Counted from the first letter of the stretch, positions 47,375 through 60,830 are shown. The stretch: 64,000 nt of DNA from Rhyzopertha dominica (GCA_025024175.1 QCXZ01000137.1:21948001-22012000), one strand, 5' to 3'. The notes: generated by a model from the letters alone, not told the origin. Numbers and translations are program-made.

Positions 47375-50300
47375 TGTACACCCGCGGACATAGAAAATGA
47401 GACGACCTAGCCGGGCTGCATACTGGGCGGGTTATTTTGGATCACAACCCTTACGTTATATCACTGGAAGGTATACTACCGTTATAACACTCCTCTGCGT
47501 TTCAAGTTTCAGATATTATTCGAAAATTCATATGCTTGCTTGCTTGCGTGCTACCCTTACTAGTTTAGCCTGCTCCGCTTGGTTGGCCAGGTTTCAGTTT
47601 AATTTATTTGTTGGCACCCAATGATGATGTTTAGCATATGTGAATAATTATCACGACTGACAAGCAGACAGGGGAAAATACGACTTATTTTTTAGTAAAA
47701 GTAAGTTTATGTTACTTACATATTTACTTAACTATCCATGAGCACTTTGGAATCTTTCTAAACTAAAATCAGGATACATTATTTAATAACATTAGCTGAC
47801 TTTTAAAAAACAAATTGTTTTTTGCAAAAAAAGTGGGGCAAAGACATTGCAATGTTACAAGTTGCAAAATAAGATTTCTACAAATAAGTACTTGGGAAAT
47901 TTAGATTTTAATGAAAATATCAAGCAGTGATATATATACAGTATAAAGGATATATTAAATGTGATCCAAACTGAATATAATAGAAACATTGATATATAAC
48001 GTCAATATAAGTAAGAGAATCTTATTATTATTATTATTAGTTTGGAAAAGATTTTTTTCTCACCAACGGTTAACTTTAGACAAATTTGCAGAGATGCGAA
48101 AATTACATACTTAAAGCGCCTTTACAATGAAGTAAATTAGCTGTGATTATTACTATAGCGTACCCCAGAAGCAAAAGGAACAACTTCCGGTTCACGAAAT
48201 GTGTCAAATCTTTTATGAATAATGTTTCTAAATAAGTCATAATCAACTGTAAAAATTTACTAACGTATGTTATTTTTTTACGTAGTTATAAAAAATGTAT
48301 TTTTGTTCAATTCTGGAGGGCAGTTACTTACCAGAGTTTGGAATTAGATAGGCAATAAAAATTTATGTTTGTTGTAATAAGTTACAGCAGATATTGTATT
48401 CTTTTAAGTTGTAGTCTAGCACTGTCATCCTCACACAGTACTATTTATTCAAATTTGATATGGTTTAGACGGTTTGATTGATCAATATGAAGCAAACACG
48501 CTTTTTAAACTAGAGTAGTATACAATGGTCTACCAATTTTTAAATAATATGTATTTTGCTTACCGAAAATATGTTACATTTCCTTTATTATTATTTTTTC
48601 TAAAATCATGCTTAACAGTTATTTAACAAACTGAAGCTTTTGCATTAAAAAATAAAAGTGCATTCTTAATGATAATCATTTGGAACACTAGCAAACTAGT
48701 AAGTGAAGATTGCACCTTTTCCGGAGCGATCTAGTAGCAGCTAATGAGATTGAGTGATACAAAAATCGTGTGTAGTAATTTGAAACTGCATCCACATTCA
48801 GGTAATCATGCAATAAGATTCGAGGCGCGTAAGAAAGCTTAAGCACGTTGTGGTCTGTTATTACCTGATTGTTCTGCGAAACTCGATGCAGGTAAGAACA
48901 ATATTGCATTGTCACTCATCTGTATTTGTGATGGACTACTTACCTATACTTTCTGGTATTAAAACTTTTATGGCCCTCCGGTGACGTAAGCGGACGGCCC
49001 GACAGATAACATGTTTCCCGGTAAAATTTTTGTTCTAGCGTTTGCCCGGGCTTAGTACACCCATCGCGAGAAAAATCGTAATCAGTTACGAGAGACATTC
49101 TGAACTATGTTAAAAAGCAAAAGTCCTTATTGTTCTTCACAATAATTGCTTTTATTGACTTTTACGTGTAATGGTAAAAGTTTTGTTATAAGTAATTTTA
49201 TCCTATTTTCAAATGTGTCAATACGAATAAAATTGATTTAAATATTGAAAGACGGTATGGATATATATTAATTAACTTTAAAATGAAATATGAAATTGAT
49301 TATAGTATTGTTTCTGCGAGGGAGTCCGTGAATTTGGAGAATTTCTGGAAAAGTGTATCCATTTATTGGTATAGGTATAGTTTTAGCAACTCAGATGACA
49401 TACTATATAACTTAAATTCTCATTTGTGCATCAATATTAAAAATACGAATGTTAATTGCGTTTATGTGCAAGTGATATTGAACTATTTTTGCTTTTTAAC
49501 TTTATTTCTGAATAGTTCTCTGAATTATCAAACGTTTAGGTTATAATCTCAAAGTCTCGCGACTACGATTTTTCTGATTAATAGTTCTCGCAATAGGTGA
49601 AATAATTTGGGGCGGGCGCCCAAACAAAAATTTTGCCGGGAAACATGTTATCGGTTCGTCCGCTTGCACCGCCGTAGGGCCATAAAATTTTAATACGTAG
49701 GTAGTGGTGAGTAATCCTTCACAAATACAGAGAAGTGGTATGCTATATTGTTTTTACTATAATTTAAGGCGTACGAGTTTCGCAAAACAGCCGGGTAATA
49801 ACAGATCCCAATGCGCTTAAGCTTCTTACGCGGCTCAAATTACTACAAATGAACAAATGGTACTCTTTTTGTATCACTCAATCTTATTGTAAACTGAGGG
49901 CAGCTATAACAGATCCCTCCGGAAAAAGTGCAGTCTTCGGTTTACTAGTTTGCTAGGGTTCCAAATGCTTATAATTAAGAATGAAGTTTTAATTTTTAAT
50001 GCAAAAACGTCAAGTTGTTAAATAACTTAGGGATGCTTTTATCAAAAAAATATAATAAAGGAAATGAGGCACATTTTAGGTAAGCAAATGCCTAATACTT
50101 AAAAATTGGTAGATCACTGTATACTACTGTAGTTTAAAGAGTTGGTTTGCTTTTATATTATATGCTATACATCAATGTAAATGAATACATCAATGTATGC
50201 AGTAAAGGCGCCTTAAGTATATATTTTTTGCCTCTCTGCAAATTTGTCCTATAGTTAACCGTTTCTGAGAAGAAGAATCTTTTCCAAACTAATACTAATA

Positions 50301-50850
50301 ATAATAAGATCCTATTACATATATTGACATTATATATGTTTCTGTTATATTCAGTTTGGATCACATTTAAAATATCCTCACCACTGTTTCTTAAATTCAT
50401 GTAATGTTATTAAATAATATAGGCGGATTTTACTTTAGAATAATTCTAAAGTGCTCATGGATAGTTAAGTAAATATAAAAACTTACTTTCAATAAAAAAA
50501 AGTTATATTTTCCTCTGACTGCTTGTCAGTTGTGATAATTATTCACCTTTGCTAAACCTTATCATTGCGAGCCAACAAATAAATGAAACTGGAACCTGGC
50601 CGACCAAGCGGAGCGGAAAAAACTTGTAAGGGTAGCAAGCATATGAATTTTGGAATATCTGAAACTTGAAACGCCGAGGAGTGTTATAACGGTAGCATAA
50701 CTTTTAGCGATATAATGTAAATGGCTCTACCTGCGCCGCTATGCGGCAACTAACTGTACTGATTTCACTGAGAAGAGTTGTGAACCAAAATACCCCGTCC
50801 GGTATGCCGCTCGGCTAGATCGTCTCATTTTCTATGTCCGCAGGTGTACA
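47375..50850. mobile_element. Giant foldback transposon, ~3.5 kb
   Basis: The left arm (~47375-49095) and right arm (~49550-50850) are inverted copies of each other. Ends read TGTACACCYGCGGACATAGA inward. Corresponding internal blocks include the AAGCATATGAATTTT region (about 47,530 / 50,640), the TAATAATAAT run (48,030 / 50,290) and AACATGTTTCCCGG (49,010 / 49,640). Arms differ by many substitutions and indels (about 80% identity in stretches I compared), so it is old. No transposase is recognised. The ~450-bp spacer contains an unrecognised 87-codon frame. No target duplication is seen. Confidence 0.82.
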
Positions 50851-53800
50851 TGCGCGAGAGTCTTTCAAATAGAACGAATGTGTAAAATGCCCGGTGCTGA
50901 TACGACTCCTTTGTCGTATAGGTACCGGTAACACACGCCAGCACACTTGCCTCGACCACACTTCTACGCTGTGTCACTGTGCGGGTGTGCGGCAAATTTT
51001 GAGGTTCTTGATCTTTGACAAACATTACAGGTGTAATCGAAACGTCAGACTTATAATTTTTTGTCAGTGTTTTCAAGAGACAGCGATCTTTCCGAAAATA
51101 TATTATCTTATATTGTGGACGCTGAAAGCATTCACCCACGTAAATAAATTGTTCTGTTGTAATTGGGTATTACCCATTTTTAGGTCACTATAATGTAGTT
51201 TTTTTTTGCAAAAAGCAAAAGCAAAGTCGTGTCACTTTACTGCTCGGCAGCTGTCACTAAAGTTAATCATTTAATGTAGATCAGCGAAAATGATCGGAGT
51301 GAAACATGCTATTTTTTCTCCAATCATAATCGTCCGTTTAACTATTGATTTTAACAAAATTAAAATGGAATACGTTTGTTGCTAAAAGTTACTTTTTTAA
51401 ATAGTAAGGAAATGTCAGAGCTAGAGACCCCTGACAGTAAAAAAATTCTTATTTTTGTACCGCTTGGAGGAAAACGTTTTTNATTTTCACTTCACTTCAT
51501 TAATATTTGTAGTGTGTCGTTTAATATTTTTCATAAATTTTCTTCTTGGATCCGATGGAGAAGACTGCATTTTAACTGTAAATAAAATGGGTGCATCACG
51601 GTTCTAGTTGCCATGTAACCGTTTATCAACAAGTTTATTTTTTGAGTTTCCATCTTTCTAGAAATTTGAAAATCGAGTTATCAGAAGATATATCAAGATT
51701 TCCACAATCCACAAGTGATGCAAAAGCAAGAATGCAAAGATGGTTTTAATGATGATGCTTACACAAAGGGGTAATACAAAGTACATTTTCGAACGTCGTT
51801 GTGCGCCAAGACCAAGATATTAATGTTGAAACTCGCTTTGAAAATTTACAGGTTAAAATACTAATTACTGTTGATTGATTTTTTTAAATACTGTTCTACT
51901 TAAGGTTCTTTTAATGTTGGGAATGACGCGCTTATTGAGTTGCCTGTAGATGTTTAAAAAAATTCTAGTTCGAAACTTTGGTTGCACATGCTAAAAACAA
52001 AAGTTAGAGCATTCGTGATTTCAAAGAATTCAGACTTGTACAAAAAATTTGCTGATCTGCAACCTTCCAATATCGAAATTCGTCGATTTTTCCTTTTTTA
52101 CAGAAATGGTAAATGTTGTGGATGTCATACTGTAGAAAGTGTCTTAAAATTTTTAAGATTTAAGGATCCGGGGGTCTGCATAGAGTACTCGTTTTGGAGT
52201 TCGTCAACTACGATGCTTGGGGAAAGTGCTGATGATCTGCTATCACTGAAACAACTTAGACTTTGGAGGTTGGAAATCCTCTGCGGTTGCAGAAACGTGC
52301 CTGAGAACTCTTTTTCCCAGAAAATGTAAATAACGAAATAAATGTTTCAAAAGTGTGAAAATACCGCTGCTACAGTGACAACTACAGTATCTACAAGCAC
52401 AACCGCTACTGTTGCGCTAAATTTTCTATTGATGGATTACGAATTGTAAATAATCACAGTTGCGAGGTAAATTTTCACATATATAAAGTAAATAGTTGTT
52501 TATATTAAAATGTAAAAATCAATCAATACATCGTTCATGAAATGGTAATTTTTTTATTCCGAAAGTGTTTAATCCGGTACATGCAGTCCTAAACGGCTGG
52601 AAATCGTTATTATCTTTAACGGACAGTCTCTTTTACGTTACTTTTAACCTATCAATTGAGTTTTATTAAATTGAAATAATGGGTTAGGATTACTAAAAAA
52701 ACCATTACGCCTTATATTCGCTTGGACCAGGATATAAATACCTAATAAATCAGTTACCTTATTTTTTATTCCATAAATGTAACGTTATAACATGAACATG
52801 AAGGCTAAAAATGTAAAAAGCTGAATATTGATTAACTGAATTGGTTTAGCCTTTGGCAAAATTCGCCAGTGGTACATAAATTTATGAAAATGCTCCCGTA
52901 TTACACTACCCTGCTGTTTGTTACTTTATTTCATCTCTGTAATGCGGTGCGTTGCAGCCTACTATAAAAGCAGATAATAAAAAGGTTTATGTGCGTACCT
53001 TAATAGCGCTTCCCCAATTCCTTGTTTGAAGCGCCCCTGCGACCGTTGGCAGTTAATTTCCAAGGCCAATTAAAAAAAGCCTGGTTGAAACTCGGAGAAA
53101 AATTGCCTCGAACACCGTAGGACGTGAAATTAATCGAATAATCGTAAATTTCGTTATTCTCAACCGTAAATGATCTATCTACTCTTTTAAATTTTTCTTT
53201 TGAGGATGTAAGTGTTCTAATTATGGAATTATGATTTATCATAATATTCATTTTTCATGCAAAATTCGATATATGGCTTCATAGTCGTCATTGAGTGATG
53301 CTGAGTATGATGGTGCATGTCAGATTTTGGATTAAGCCTCTGAAGAACAAACACCATGGTACGTTAAATTTGTTGATAAATATTGTTCTGTCATTGGAGT
53401 GTTGCGCTGGCAGCACTCATGTAAAAAAGTGTAGTGGCAAAAAAAGACATAAAATAGACAAGAAAAGGATTGTATTTCCTGTCAAAGGTAAAAAATTCGA
53501 AGAAAATATTAATAGTTTCTACCATGTCAGTGTCCAGCTTTATATTACTTTCTCTAACGTGTTTAATAAATATCCCATATGAGTGCTTTTGATAGTCTAC
53601 CTTGTGAGTTGCTATTTAGCTTATACGTTTCTTACGTTTTGTGTATACTGAAACAAGTATTCTGATTTTTTTATTGTTATATCATCAATAATTCTTAATT
53701 AAACGTTTCTTTTGCTTGAAATAGTTTAAATCAAATATTGCACTAATGAAACTCTCTTTGGTACACAAGTTTACGACATACTTTGTATTTATTGGTGGTA

Positions 53801-54760
53801 TTCACAGTGTGCTATCTGGTTGATATAAATGTATTAAATTTAATTTAGCTTTAGAATAAAATAAAATTCTTTAATATTACCCTTCCTTTAAAATTTTATT
53901 TTAACGAACGATTCCCTCTCAAAGTGATTGTTGGTTTAGTAGGTGGGAATAAAACAATTTTTAATGTTTTATAACCAGTTGAACATTGAGTCTCCACACT
54001 TGAACTCTGGCTTGCTATTAAAAGTTTTTAGTTTGATAAAGAAACACATGTCTGTAAGTCTTGTTTAAACGGATATTTCTCTTAAATCCTGTGACGACAA
54101 CCTGGCTAAAAGTTGGAATAGTTTTAACACACTTTATTCGTCCCCTTTTAATCAGTTTAATGGCCTCGATCCGAAGTTGCAATGAAGGCCGAGTCCTTTA
54201 ATGCAATTCAGTTTGTACAGTTAAGCAATTACAACAAATAGAATGGCGTAGGTAAGCCTGAAATCGATAGCCATTTTGCCTTCTCTCGGAAATTTTACCA
54301 ACGTAGCGTCTCAACTTAACGATCATTGTCTGGAGGGATCAAGAACGAAACTTGAGCTAACGCAGTTAGGTAATGTTTACGAGTGTAGCACTTTTCTATA
54401 TAATTGCTATGTATTTACTATTTCATAGTTAGTTGCAGTACTGCAGTACGTAGAGTATTAATTTTAAGATTGTAGCATAGGTATGCGCTACAGGCAACAT
54501 AGAGTTGCAGGAATGTAAATTATATGTGATGTCAAATGCAGTGTCAGTAAAGAACCTATTAGGTATTTATAACTAGACGAAAAAATAGCGTATTCGAACG
54601 TGGAGTTTAGTCTACAGAAATACCAAGAGCTTTAAAGACTTAGGTATATTAGCTTGAGATTTTGTTTTCTGCTTACGTTAGATTACGCCTTGTATACTTC
54701 GTTGTGTAGCCCGTTTTATACTACAAGCGTTATTACTATCGAACGTGTTTACACCAAACT
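50851..54760. other. No recognised genes
   Basis: Frames at 51376-51585 and 51982-52329 have no motif I recognise. The patches 52,980-53,170 and 54,080-54,360 are compositionally balanced and look single-copy. Confidence 0.35.
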
Positions 54761-54769
54761 TTTCCACCT

Positions 54770-55041
54770 AGATGGGCAAGAAGGGGCGAACTTGTATTAT
54801 GCCCTTAAAATCGCCTAATTTAAACCGCCTAGATTTCTTTCTTTGATGGGGATACTTGAAAATATTAGTCTATGGTACTATTGTAAATAGCCTCGAGAAG
54901 CTGCAGCTACTAATTAATAAAAAATACCTACAAATTCGAGCTAATGAGGGAGTTTTAGAAAAAGTTCGAATATCCTTCAGACAAAGATGTCATGCATGCT
55001 TGGAAATGGAAGCACTTAAGGCACTTGAACACCTCATGTAA
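54770..55041 (+). pseudogene. Mariner/Tc1-like transposase C-terminal relic
   Basis: The translation reads SPNLNRLDFFL-stop-WGYLK, then VNSLEKLQ and VRISFRQRCHACLEM up to HL. It matches the C-terminus of insect mariner-type transposases (SPDLTPLDFFLWGYLK, with the last catalytic acidic residue in this block). An in-frame TGA (54844-54846) splits the signature and the first Asp is Asn. Upstream catalytic blocks are not found. The 3' end (CATATCTCCGAAACCG) resembles the usual terminal sequence of such elements. Confidence 0.72.
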
Positions 55042-57270
55042 CTTTGTACATAATAAATAAGTAATAAATAATTGCGAATAAATGTTTTAAAAAAATCTTT
55101 CATATCTCCGAAACCGTTACTTTGTGGACTTTTCTGCTTATTTTTGTCAATGCTATTACTTCTTTAAATATTTTATGCTAAATTCTTTACATCCTGTTTT
55201 TATTTTTATTTTTAGGGAGAGATAGAATAGTGATTTATAATAGTAGACTTTTCCTTTCAGATTAGGCAATAGCCACTCTGGCCCCTCATCTAGCTGCGCC
55301 CATGGGTATTTAACTTTAAGATAAAAAATAAATATGACAAGGGGTGATCATTCCAAATAATTTTATTTCTCTGGGTTCTATTTTTCGCTGGACTTTTTCG
55401 ATGGGCTCAAACGTTCATTCGATGTAGGTCTCTATACTTACTAACCGTATAACAACCTTGGTCGTAGTTCGTAAAGTCACCGTTCGATGACATATTACTG
55501 ATTTTTACAAAATGACTGGCAGTCGGGAATGTAGGTCTCTATACTTACAGATTGTACCATCCTAGTTCGTAAAGCCAGATGACTGATAAATGATTTTCAT
55601 AAAATGTCCACGTAAAAAGTAAAGCTTCTTGCTTGCTAAACGACCAGGAGAAGATTTATGTTGACTGCCCGGGAGCTTAGCGTGGCTATAACAACTTTGC
55701 AAAAAATATGTATTCCTTTCATAATGTCCAAGATATTGAAGATTATACAAGTGAATAGTTTTTGAGTATTGTATGGAATAATTGATACTATTTTATTTTA
55801 TCTTGAACCCACTTACCTTTTATCCGAAACACTTAATTATTTTCAATCGCTTATTATTCTAGACTGTCTGCAAAGCGCGTGCTGACCGATTAAGGGCCTG
55901 GGCACTGTAGGTTGAGAGGGACCCTCAGGTGAGAAGACCGGAGAGAATTTTTAAGATCAAATCCTCATAAATGAAGAAGTGGTTACATAACATCATATTT
56001 ATTAAAACCGAGTAATTAGTGATCGTTAAAGAAAGTAAAGTAAAACGCGAAAATAAAATGTGTGTAGACATATTAAATATATACTTTGACTATATAATTG
56101 AATTTGTCAGTTTCAGTATGAGAGCAGATACTGCTGCCAATTTTCCTCATCATTATAATTACAATCATCGCTACATTTTTCATTTTCAATTCACACACCG
56201 AAATAGTTCAGCAGAACAGAGAGTGTGCTAGTTATGCCAGCTTTTCACATTAGAAAAAAAATTTCTGTTTTTGTAATTATGACGTTCCTATAGCATTATT
56301 AAACTGCATCTACTTAAAAGTAAACAACTCGTACGTTATAAAAAGTCGAAAAACTCATGTATGGTTGCCCGTTGAGCGACATTCGATTTTTTTAAAGTTA
56401 AATTAGGTCTCCCATTAGCAATCCTACATATCTTAGCCTACAATAAGAAAGCTTCTTTTCAGTACGTATAATGCATTCATAAACAAAATGTGATTTATCT
56501 AAAAGATGGCTGTTTTTCGATTGTTAACGATTGTATAATGTTTACTTACAACTGGATGTAGTTTAACAATAATGTCATGAAAAAGTCTTAACGATGAGGA
56601 CAAAGAGCTAGATGATTTTTAATATAGAAAAGCTGGCCTAACCAGCTCTCTCTATGTGCTGGAGCAAAATAGATATATTAATATTGGCTAAAATCAACCT
56701 ATTCATTTTTAAGTTACTGACAAATATTAATTCGCTGTACAATAAAAAAGAACAACGTTTAAATAATATATATTGTACGTGATTGTTCTTTTATGAATTG
56801 ATGTCTGTTAGTTACCAAAGACATTGAACTAAAATACTGAAACAGTTTTTATATGCGTAAGATGAGTATTTTGTTTGTGATGGTTATACCATTCTCAGAA
56901 CGAAAGATAATTGAAACCGTCGAATGTAGGAATGATTTGCTAAGGCATGCTGTACAACAACAGGTCAAGTTTATCTCTCTGCAAAATTAAAAAATAAAAA
57001 TACTTATCAAGTGTTTATCAATATTTCATGAAAATGTCATTAACAAGAGTTATTGACAGTTACGATGTCTACAAATAAATACTATCAAAAATTTTCAGTA
57101 GTTTAATATTTACCGAGATATCGTTAAAAAAACTATTTCGTCCGTTATTTTTCCGAATGGCAGCTAATGGGCAGGATTGCAGTGCTACAAACTGGGATTT
57201 ACATTTACCACCCATCTATAGAATCGTTGCCTATCCCAAATGTTTAGCAAAGTATCGATGGACTGGATAA
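55042..57270. other. No recognised genes
   Basis: AT-rich. A short direct repeat (GTAGGTCTCTATACTTAC at 55,424 and 55,531) is visible. Confidence 0.4.
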
Positions 57271-57274
57271 TAAT

Positions 57275-57380
57275 TCTAAGGCTTTCACGCCACTAACTGG
57301 TTGCCTGAAGCACTGAAGATGCCACCAGTGACGAGTGGTGAAATGTCTGTGTTACATTAACGAATACCACGGCATAAGAG
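57275..57380 (+). ncRNA. Hammerhead-like motif
   Basis: CUGAAGA (57313-57319), one unpaired U, stem II GCCAC/GUGGU, GAAA (57340-57343), then UGUC. Stem I is short (CA over UG plus a G-U). The upstream GGCTTTCACG recalls the GGCTTCCGTG at the start of the 26.3- and 42.2-kb inserts, suggesting a diverged family member. No target duplication was found. Confidence 0.5.
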
Positions 57381-58226
57381 TTTAGAAACTTGGATATTTA
57401 TTTGACTTGATTGACCTGCTGTCTTCGGTATAAAGAGGCATCATGCACAAAAATGGCACTATAAAAAGTCTGCAAAGTATGTAAATATAGTAACGTTTAT
57501 TGTTCACAGAATACATTTTATGAGCTTGACAAATTACTAAACTTATTTATATTAGTACAATTATACATACATACAACTTAAGTAAGAAGTGATCTACACC
57601 TAACCAGTTATTTTTTCAAATTTTTCGGTGAGCAAACAGTTATTCTGATAATGGTTATTGACAATCCAAAATTGTAACTGCGGTAACATTTGCCATTACC
57701 AGTGCGCTGTAATACTTCATTGACAAATTTCCACTAACACCTACGTTTTGTACCTATGGTAGTATTTACAAGTACATAAATAAAATAGAGGATGACATTA
57801 GGTTAACAGTTTCAATATCTACAGCACGACAACACATTGCGGCGAGTCTGAATGAATTTTGAACGACCTGCCGAAATTGCGCTAGAGTCAGATTTGGGAC
57901 GTATCAGTAACGCTTTTCCGTTCTTTGGCGTCAGAGCAGTGTTATTTAGTACAATTCGATTGTCTTTTTAAGTATNAAATGTTCTTATAGTTATTCATTA
58001 TTCATAAAAAATATTTATTACAAAAGTAACAAAATTTCTCATCATACTTGGCTTATTTTTTTTTGGTTTCGAGAGCCGGCCCGCTAGAGTTCAACGTGTT
58101 GAACCCTGAGTGTGATCACAAAACACAATTCTACAATACAATACTGTTTTACCAGCACTTGACACGTTTGCGTGCCTGCCGTATTCGCGCGATAGAATTC
58201 ACATTCACGGCAAACCCTGAGCCTAC
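57381..58226. other. No recognised genes; downstream side of the TSP1 exon
   Basis: If the exon at 58227-58419 is real, this is intron on its 3' side. No further exon is recognised. Confidence 0.35.
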
Positions 58227-58419
58227 CAGTTGAAGTACTCTTTGCTGCAGGAGCGCGCTGATCCGCACCATTTGGTCTCGAGCAGGGGTGGACATTCGCG
58301 CCCGCCTCGCCTGGCGTGTTTCAGGACTTCCCTGCGTCGTTGCATTTCACCTATCCCGCAGGACTTGCTGCATTCACTCCATGACGACCATTCGCTGACG
58401 CGGCAGTCTCGTGGTAGTC
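58227..58419 (-). CDS. Thrombospondin type-1 repeat exon (SBSPON/spondin-like protein)
   Basis: On the minus strand a 193-nt exon encodes one TSP1 domain. It starts CRVSEWSSWSECSKSCGIG, with the WxxW C-mannosylation motif and CSxxC core, continues with RRRE, then GGRECPPLLETKWC, and ends near GSARSC. Such domains occur in secreted or extracellular adhesion proteins. An upstream AG (TTGCTTCCAG) and a downstream GTAGGC serve as splice sites. The exon would start with two bases of a split codon and end with two. GC content and codon use stand out sharply from the AT-rich surroundings. The short R-x-C-x-V-x-EWS lead and the GGxxCPPL block resemble somatomedin-B/thrombospondin proteins (SBSPON), but other TSP1 proteins are possible. 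No neighbouring exon was identified, implying long introns. Confidence 0.78.
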
Positions 58420-59225
58420 CTGGAAGCAATAAATGGATACAGCATTCCTATCGGAATGTAAACCGTTGCTGTTCATATTGGAACTTGGAACGATATTTCA
58501 ATATTCTCTCGTCCCTTATGCCACATATATTTTATCATTGACCGTCGAGAGGTTTATGATTTGAACTTTATATTGCAGATAATATATTGTTTTTATCGTG
58601 AAATCGACGTGATAATTATTAGGCTTTTAGGATTACGTCATCCAATATGGCTTCCGAGAGGCACCCATGAAACCATGGAGACTCAAAAAATACTGACGCA
58701 TGACTGATGGAGTTGGATCATTCATAACGTAATTGAGCGATTCATGGTTTGACTTGTTCGATTCGGCGTCGTGCGACGTTCATAGTAAACGAGACGAGAG
58801 CACATCATAATTATATGCTGTGACGAGAGACTTCTTTCACTTTCTATTCGTGATCCATAAAAATAACCCTAAATCAGTTAAGAACAACCGGCCTTTGACG
58901 TTTGAGAAGTGTAAGACCGTCGGACTGGTTTACCCGTATTTTACGAGAACGGATCTGTTTTGATTAACGAATATTAAAGCTGTGCTCACTTGTAAGGTAA
59001 ACGACTGTTGGAATCCTGTCGGGACACACATTGCGCTGTCTAAACAGGTCTAAGGTCTAACAGCTTGGTAATCGTTATCGGTAATGATTCATGAACGGCT
59101 TGAATGATCCGAATCGATACGATTCATTGAACGATTTGAATTGAATCGAACGTCCCAGCTCTATTGACTGGCGTTAGCATTAAGTAATAGGGTTTCTATG
59201 ACAGCATATTAGAATCTGCATTGTT
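58420..59225. other. No recognised genes
   Basis: This is the upstream side of the TSP1 exon. The stretch 58,690-59,165 contains GATTCAT/ATGAATC-rich repeats and may be a decayed hAT-like element (right end complementary to AGAGCTGGGACG), without a clear duplication. Confidence 0.3.
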
Positions 59226-59233
59226 TTGACAGG

Positions 59234-59914
59234 CAGTCGCGGCTCGTCCGGGTCGGGTCGGGTTCATCATTTATTTCAATTATTTCAAGTTTTTTTTAAT
59301 CAATCAATTATAGTTCTGTTTTCTACTGAGCATTACAAATTATCTGATTGACACCCTTTACATGCTTACAGACTGAAATCACGAAAAACTACCTGAATGG
59401 TCTACGAAATTTTTCATTTTCCCAAGATTATTGTAAGAGCTATCCTCTTAAATAAACAATTTTAAGCAGATACCTTCAAACATTTAACAGAATTAATTAA
59501 ATACATGTTATAAATTTAGTCAGACTGAAATCATTGAAGAATTTCACACAAAAAGAAAATAACAAAATAAGTAAGCGCCAATACCCATATAATCGCTTAA
59601 TGCTGTCTGCCGGACTTCCGAATACATCTTCGGACTGTGTCGACATATATCGACTTCTCCTCTCCGGTGCAGTACAGGTGCACGCTTAACGTTGAAATTA
59701 TGTAGCTAGTTGCCAGAGTAGGCTATTTGTTACCAAATGAACTATCTTTTTAACTTGCGGCGATATGAAAATTTACAGAAGTAGCAAGTAATAAACAACA
59801 ACTACGAGTATATACAAACTTATTTACTAATTTATAAATAAATAATATTGACTAACTAGAGTAGACCAAAGTTTTTACTGCCGACCCAACAGAATTTGTC
59901 ACCAGCCGCCACTG
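59234..59914. mobile_element. hAT-type DNA transposon, non-autonomous, 681 bp
   Basis: TTGACAGG occurs at 59226-59233 and again at 59915-59922. The left end CAGTCGCGGCTCGTC and right end CAGTGGCGGCTGGTGA (read inward) match the ends of the 23886-25284 element, so both were probably moved by the same transposase. No ORF is present. Confidence 0.9.
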
Positions 59915-60239
59915 TTGACAGGCGCCCCTCGACAGCCACTTTGAAAGTCACGTGTTCTAAAAAGCCTAATGGCTTTTATGTTCGACCTAACCTTAGACAT
60001 ATATTTAATTATCGAGCGTTCGTAGTGCAGCATTTTATGGTACTAGTGCCTTTTACTTTATTAGAGATGCGCTAAAGAACTGTATGGTAGACGTCAGATT
60101 TGTAGAGTAAGTTTTTACCTCAGGCCTGCTCACGACGTGTTTTTAACCTCCAATTATGTACACACAGCGCAGTTCATTCTTTTTTTTTAATTTTGAACAA
60201 TAATTTTAAGTACAATAAAAGATAATTCTTGCCTGAATT

Positions 60240-60335
60240 AAGTTTTTAATGAACATAGATGATATTTTAATGGGTTTCCAGCACTGATCTCTAAATAACT
60301 GGATGTCGCTTACATACCAAAATGCATGTAAATTA
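60240..60335 (-). repeat. Truncated SINE copy
   Basis: On the minus strand GCGACATCCAGTTATTTAGA joins AACCCATTAAAATATCATC, matching 60,668-60,815 but lacking the tRNA-like middle. It is an internally deleted, inverted relative of the next entry. Confidence 0.65.
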
Positions 60336-60609
60336 CTTGTGATAGATTTAAGCCACCTTAGCGCTTCTAACCGCTGGTCCTTGTACTAAAATTTTGACAA
60401 AGGTTCGCTTCTGCGATAAATATGACGTTAATGATTGGCGGTTAAAATCGTGAACTCATCACCTGTCTGTAGATTTCCAAAAGATGATCATTGTAGTGTT
60501 TGAATGAGAAACATGTGCCGTACAAACTGGATGTTACGTTTATCATAACCATATTATATATTTAAGGATCGAACCTAAAATTTGAATGCGCCGTTAAATT
60601 GATAGTACG

Positions 60610-60830
60610 AGTACCAGCGGCATGGTGGCGCAAAGGGTTTCTACTTATCACAGTTTTGAATGACTTGTGCGACATCCAGTTATTTAGAGATCAGTGGTTT
60701 ACAGGCATAAAACTAGTATTCAAAAGGTCGGAGTTCAAGTCTCGGTCAAGGCTGGCAATACTTTTTCATTTCATCTTATGCCTGTAAACCCATTAAAATA
60801 TCATCTATGTTCATTAATAATTTTAAGGTT
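60610..60830 (+). repeat. tRNA-derived SINE, copy 4
   Basis: Box-A-like GGTGGCGCAAAGGGTTT, box-B-like GGAGTTCAAGTCTCGG, then GGCTGGCAATACTTTTTCAT and a body with AAAATATCATCTATGTTCAT. It shares the tail block with copies 1-3. Confidence 0.68.

Noticed and set aside
58690..59165. Possible hAT-like element with an AGAGCTGGGACG right end
   Set aside because: The left end is too diverged to define and no duplication was found.
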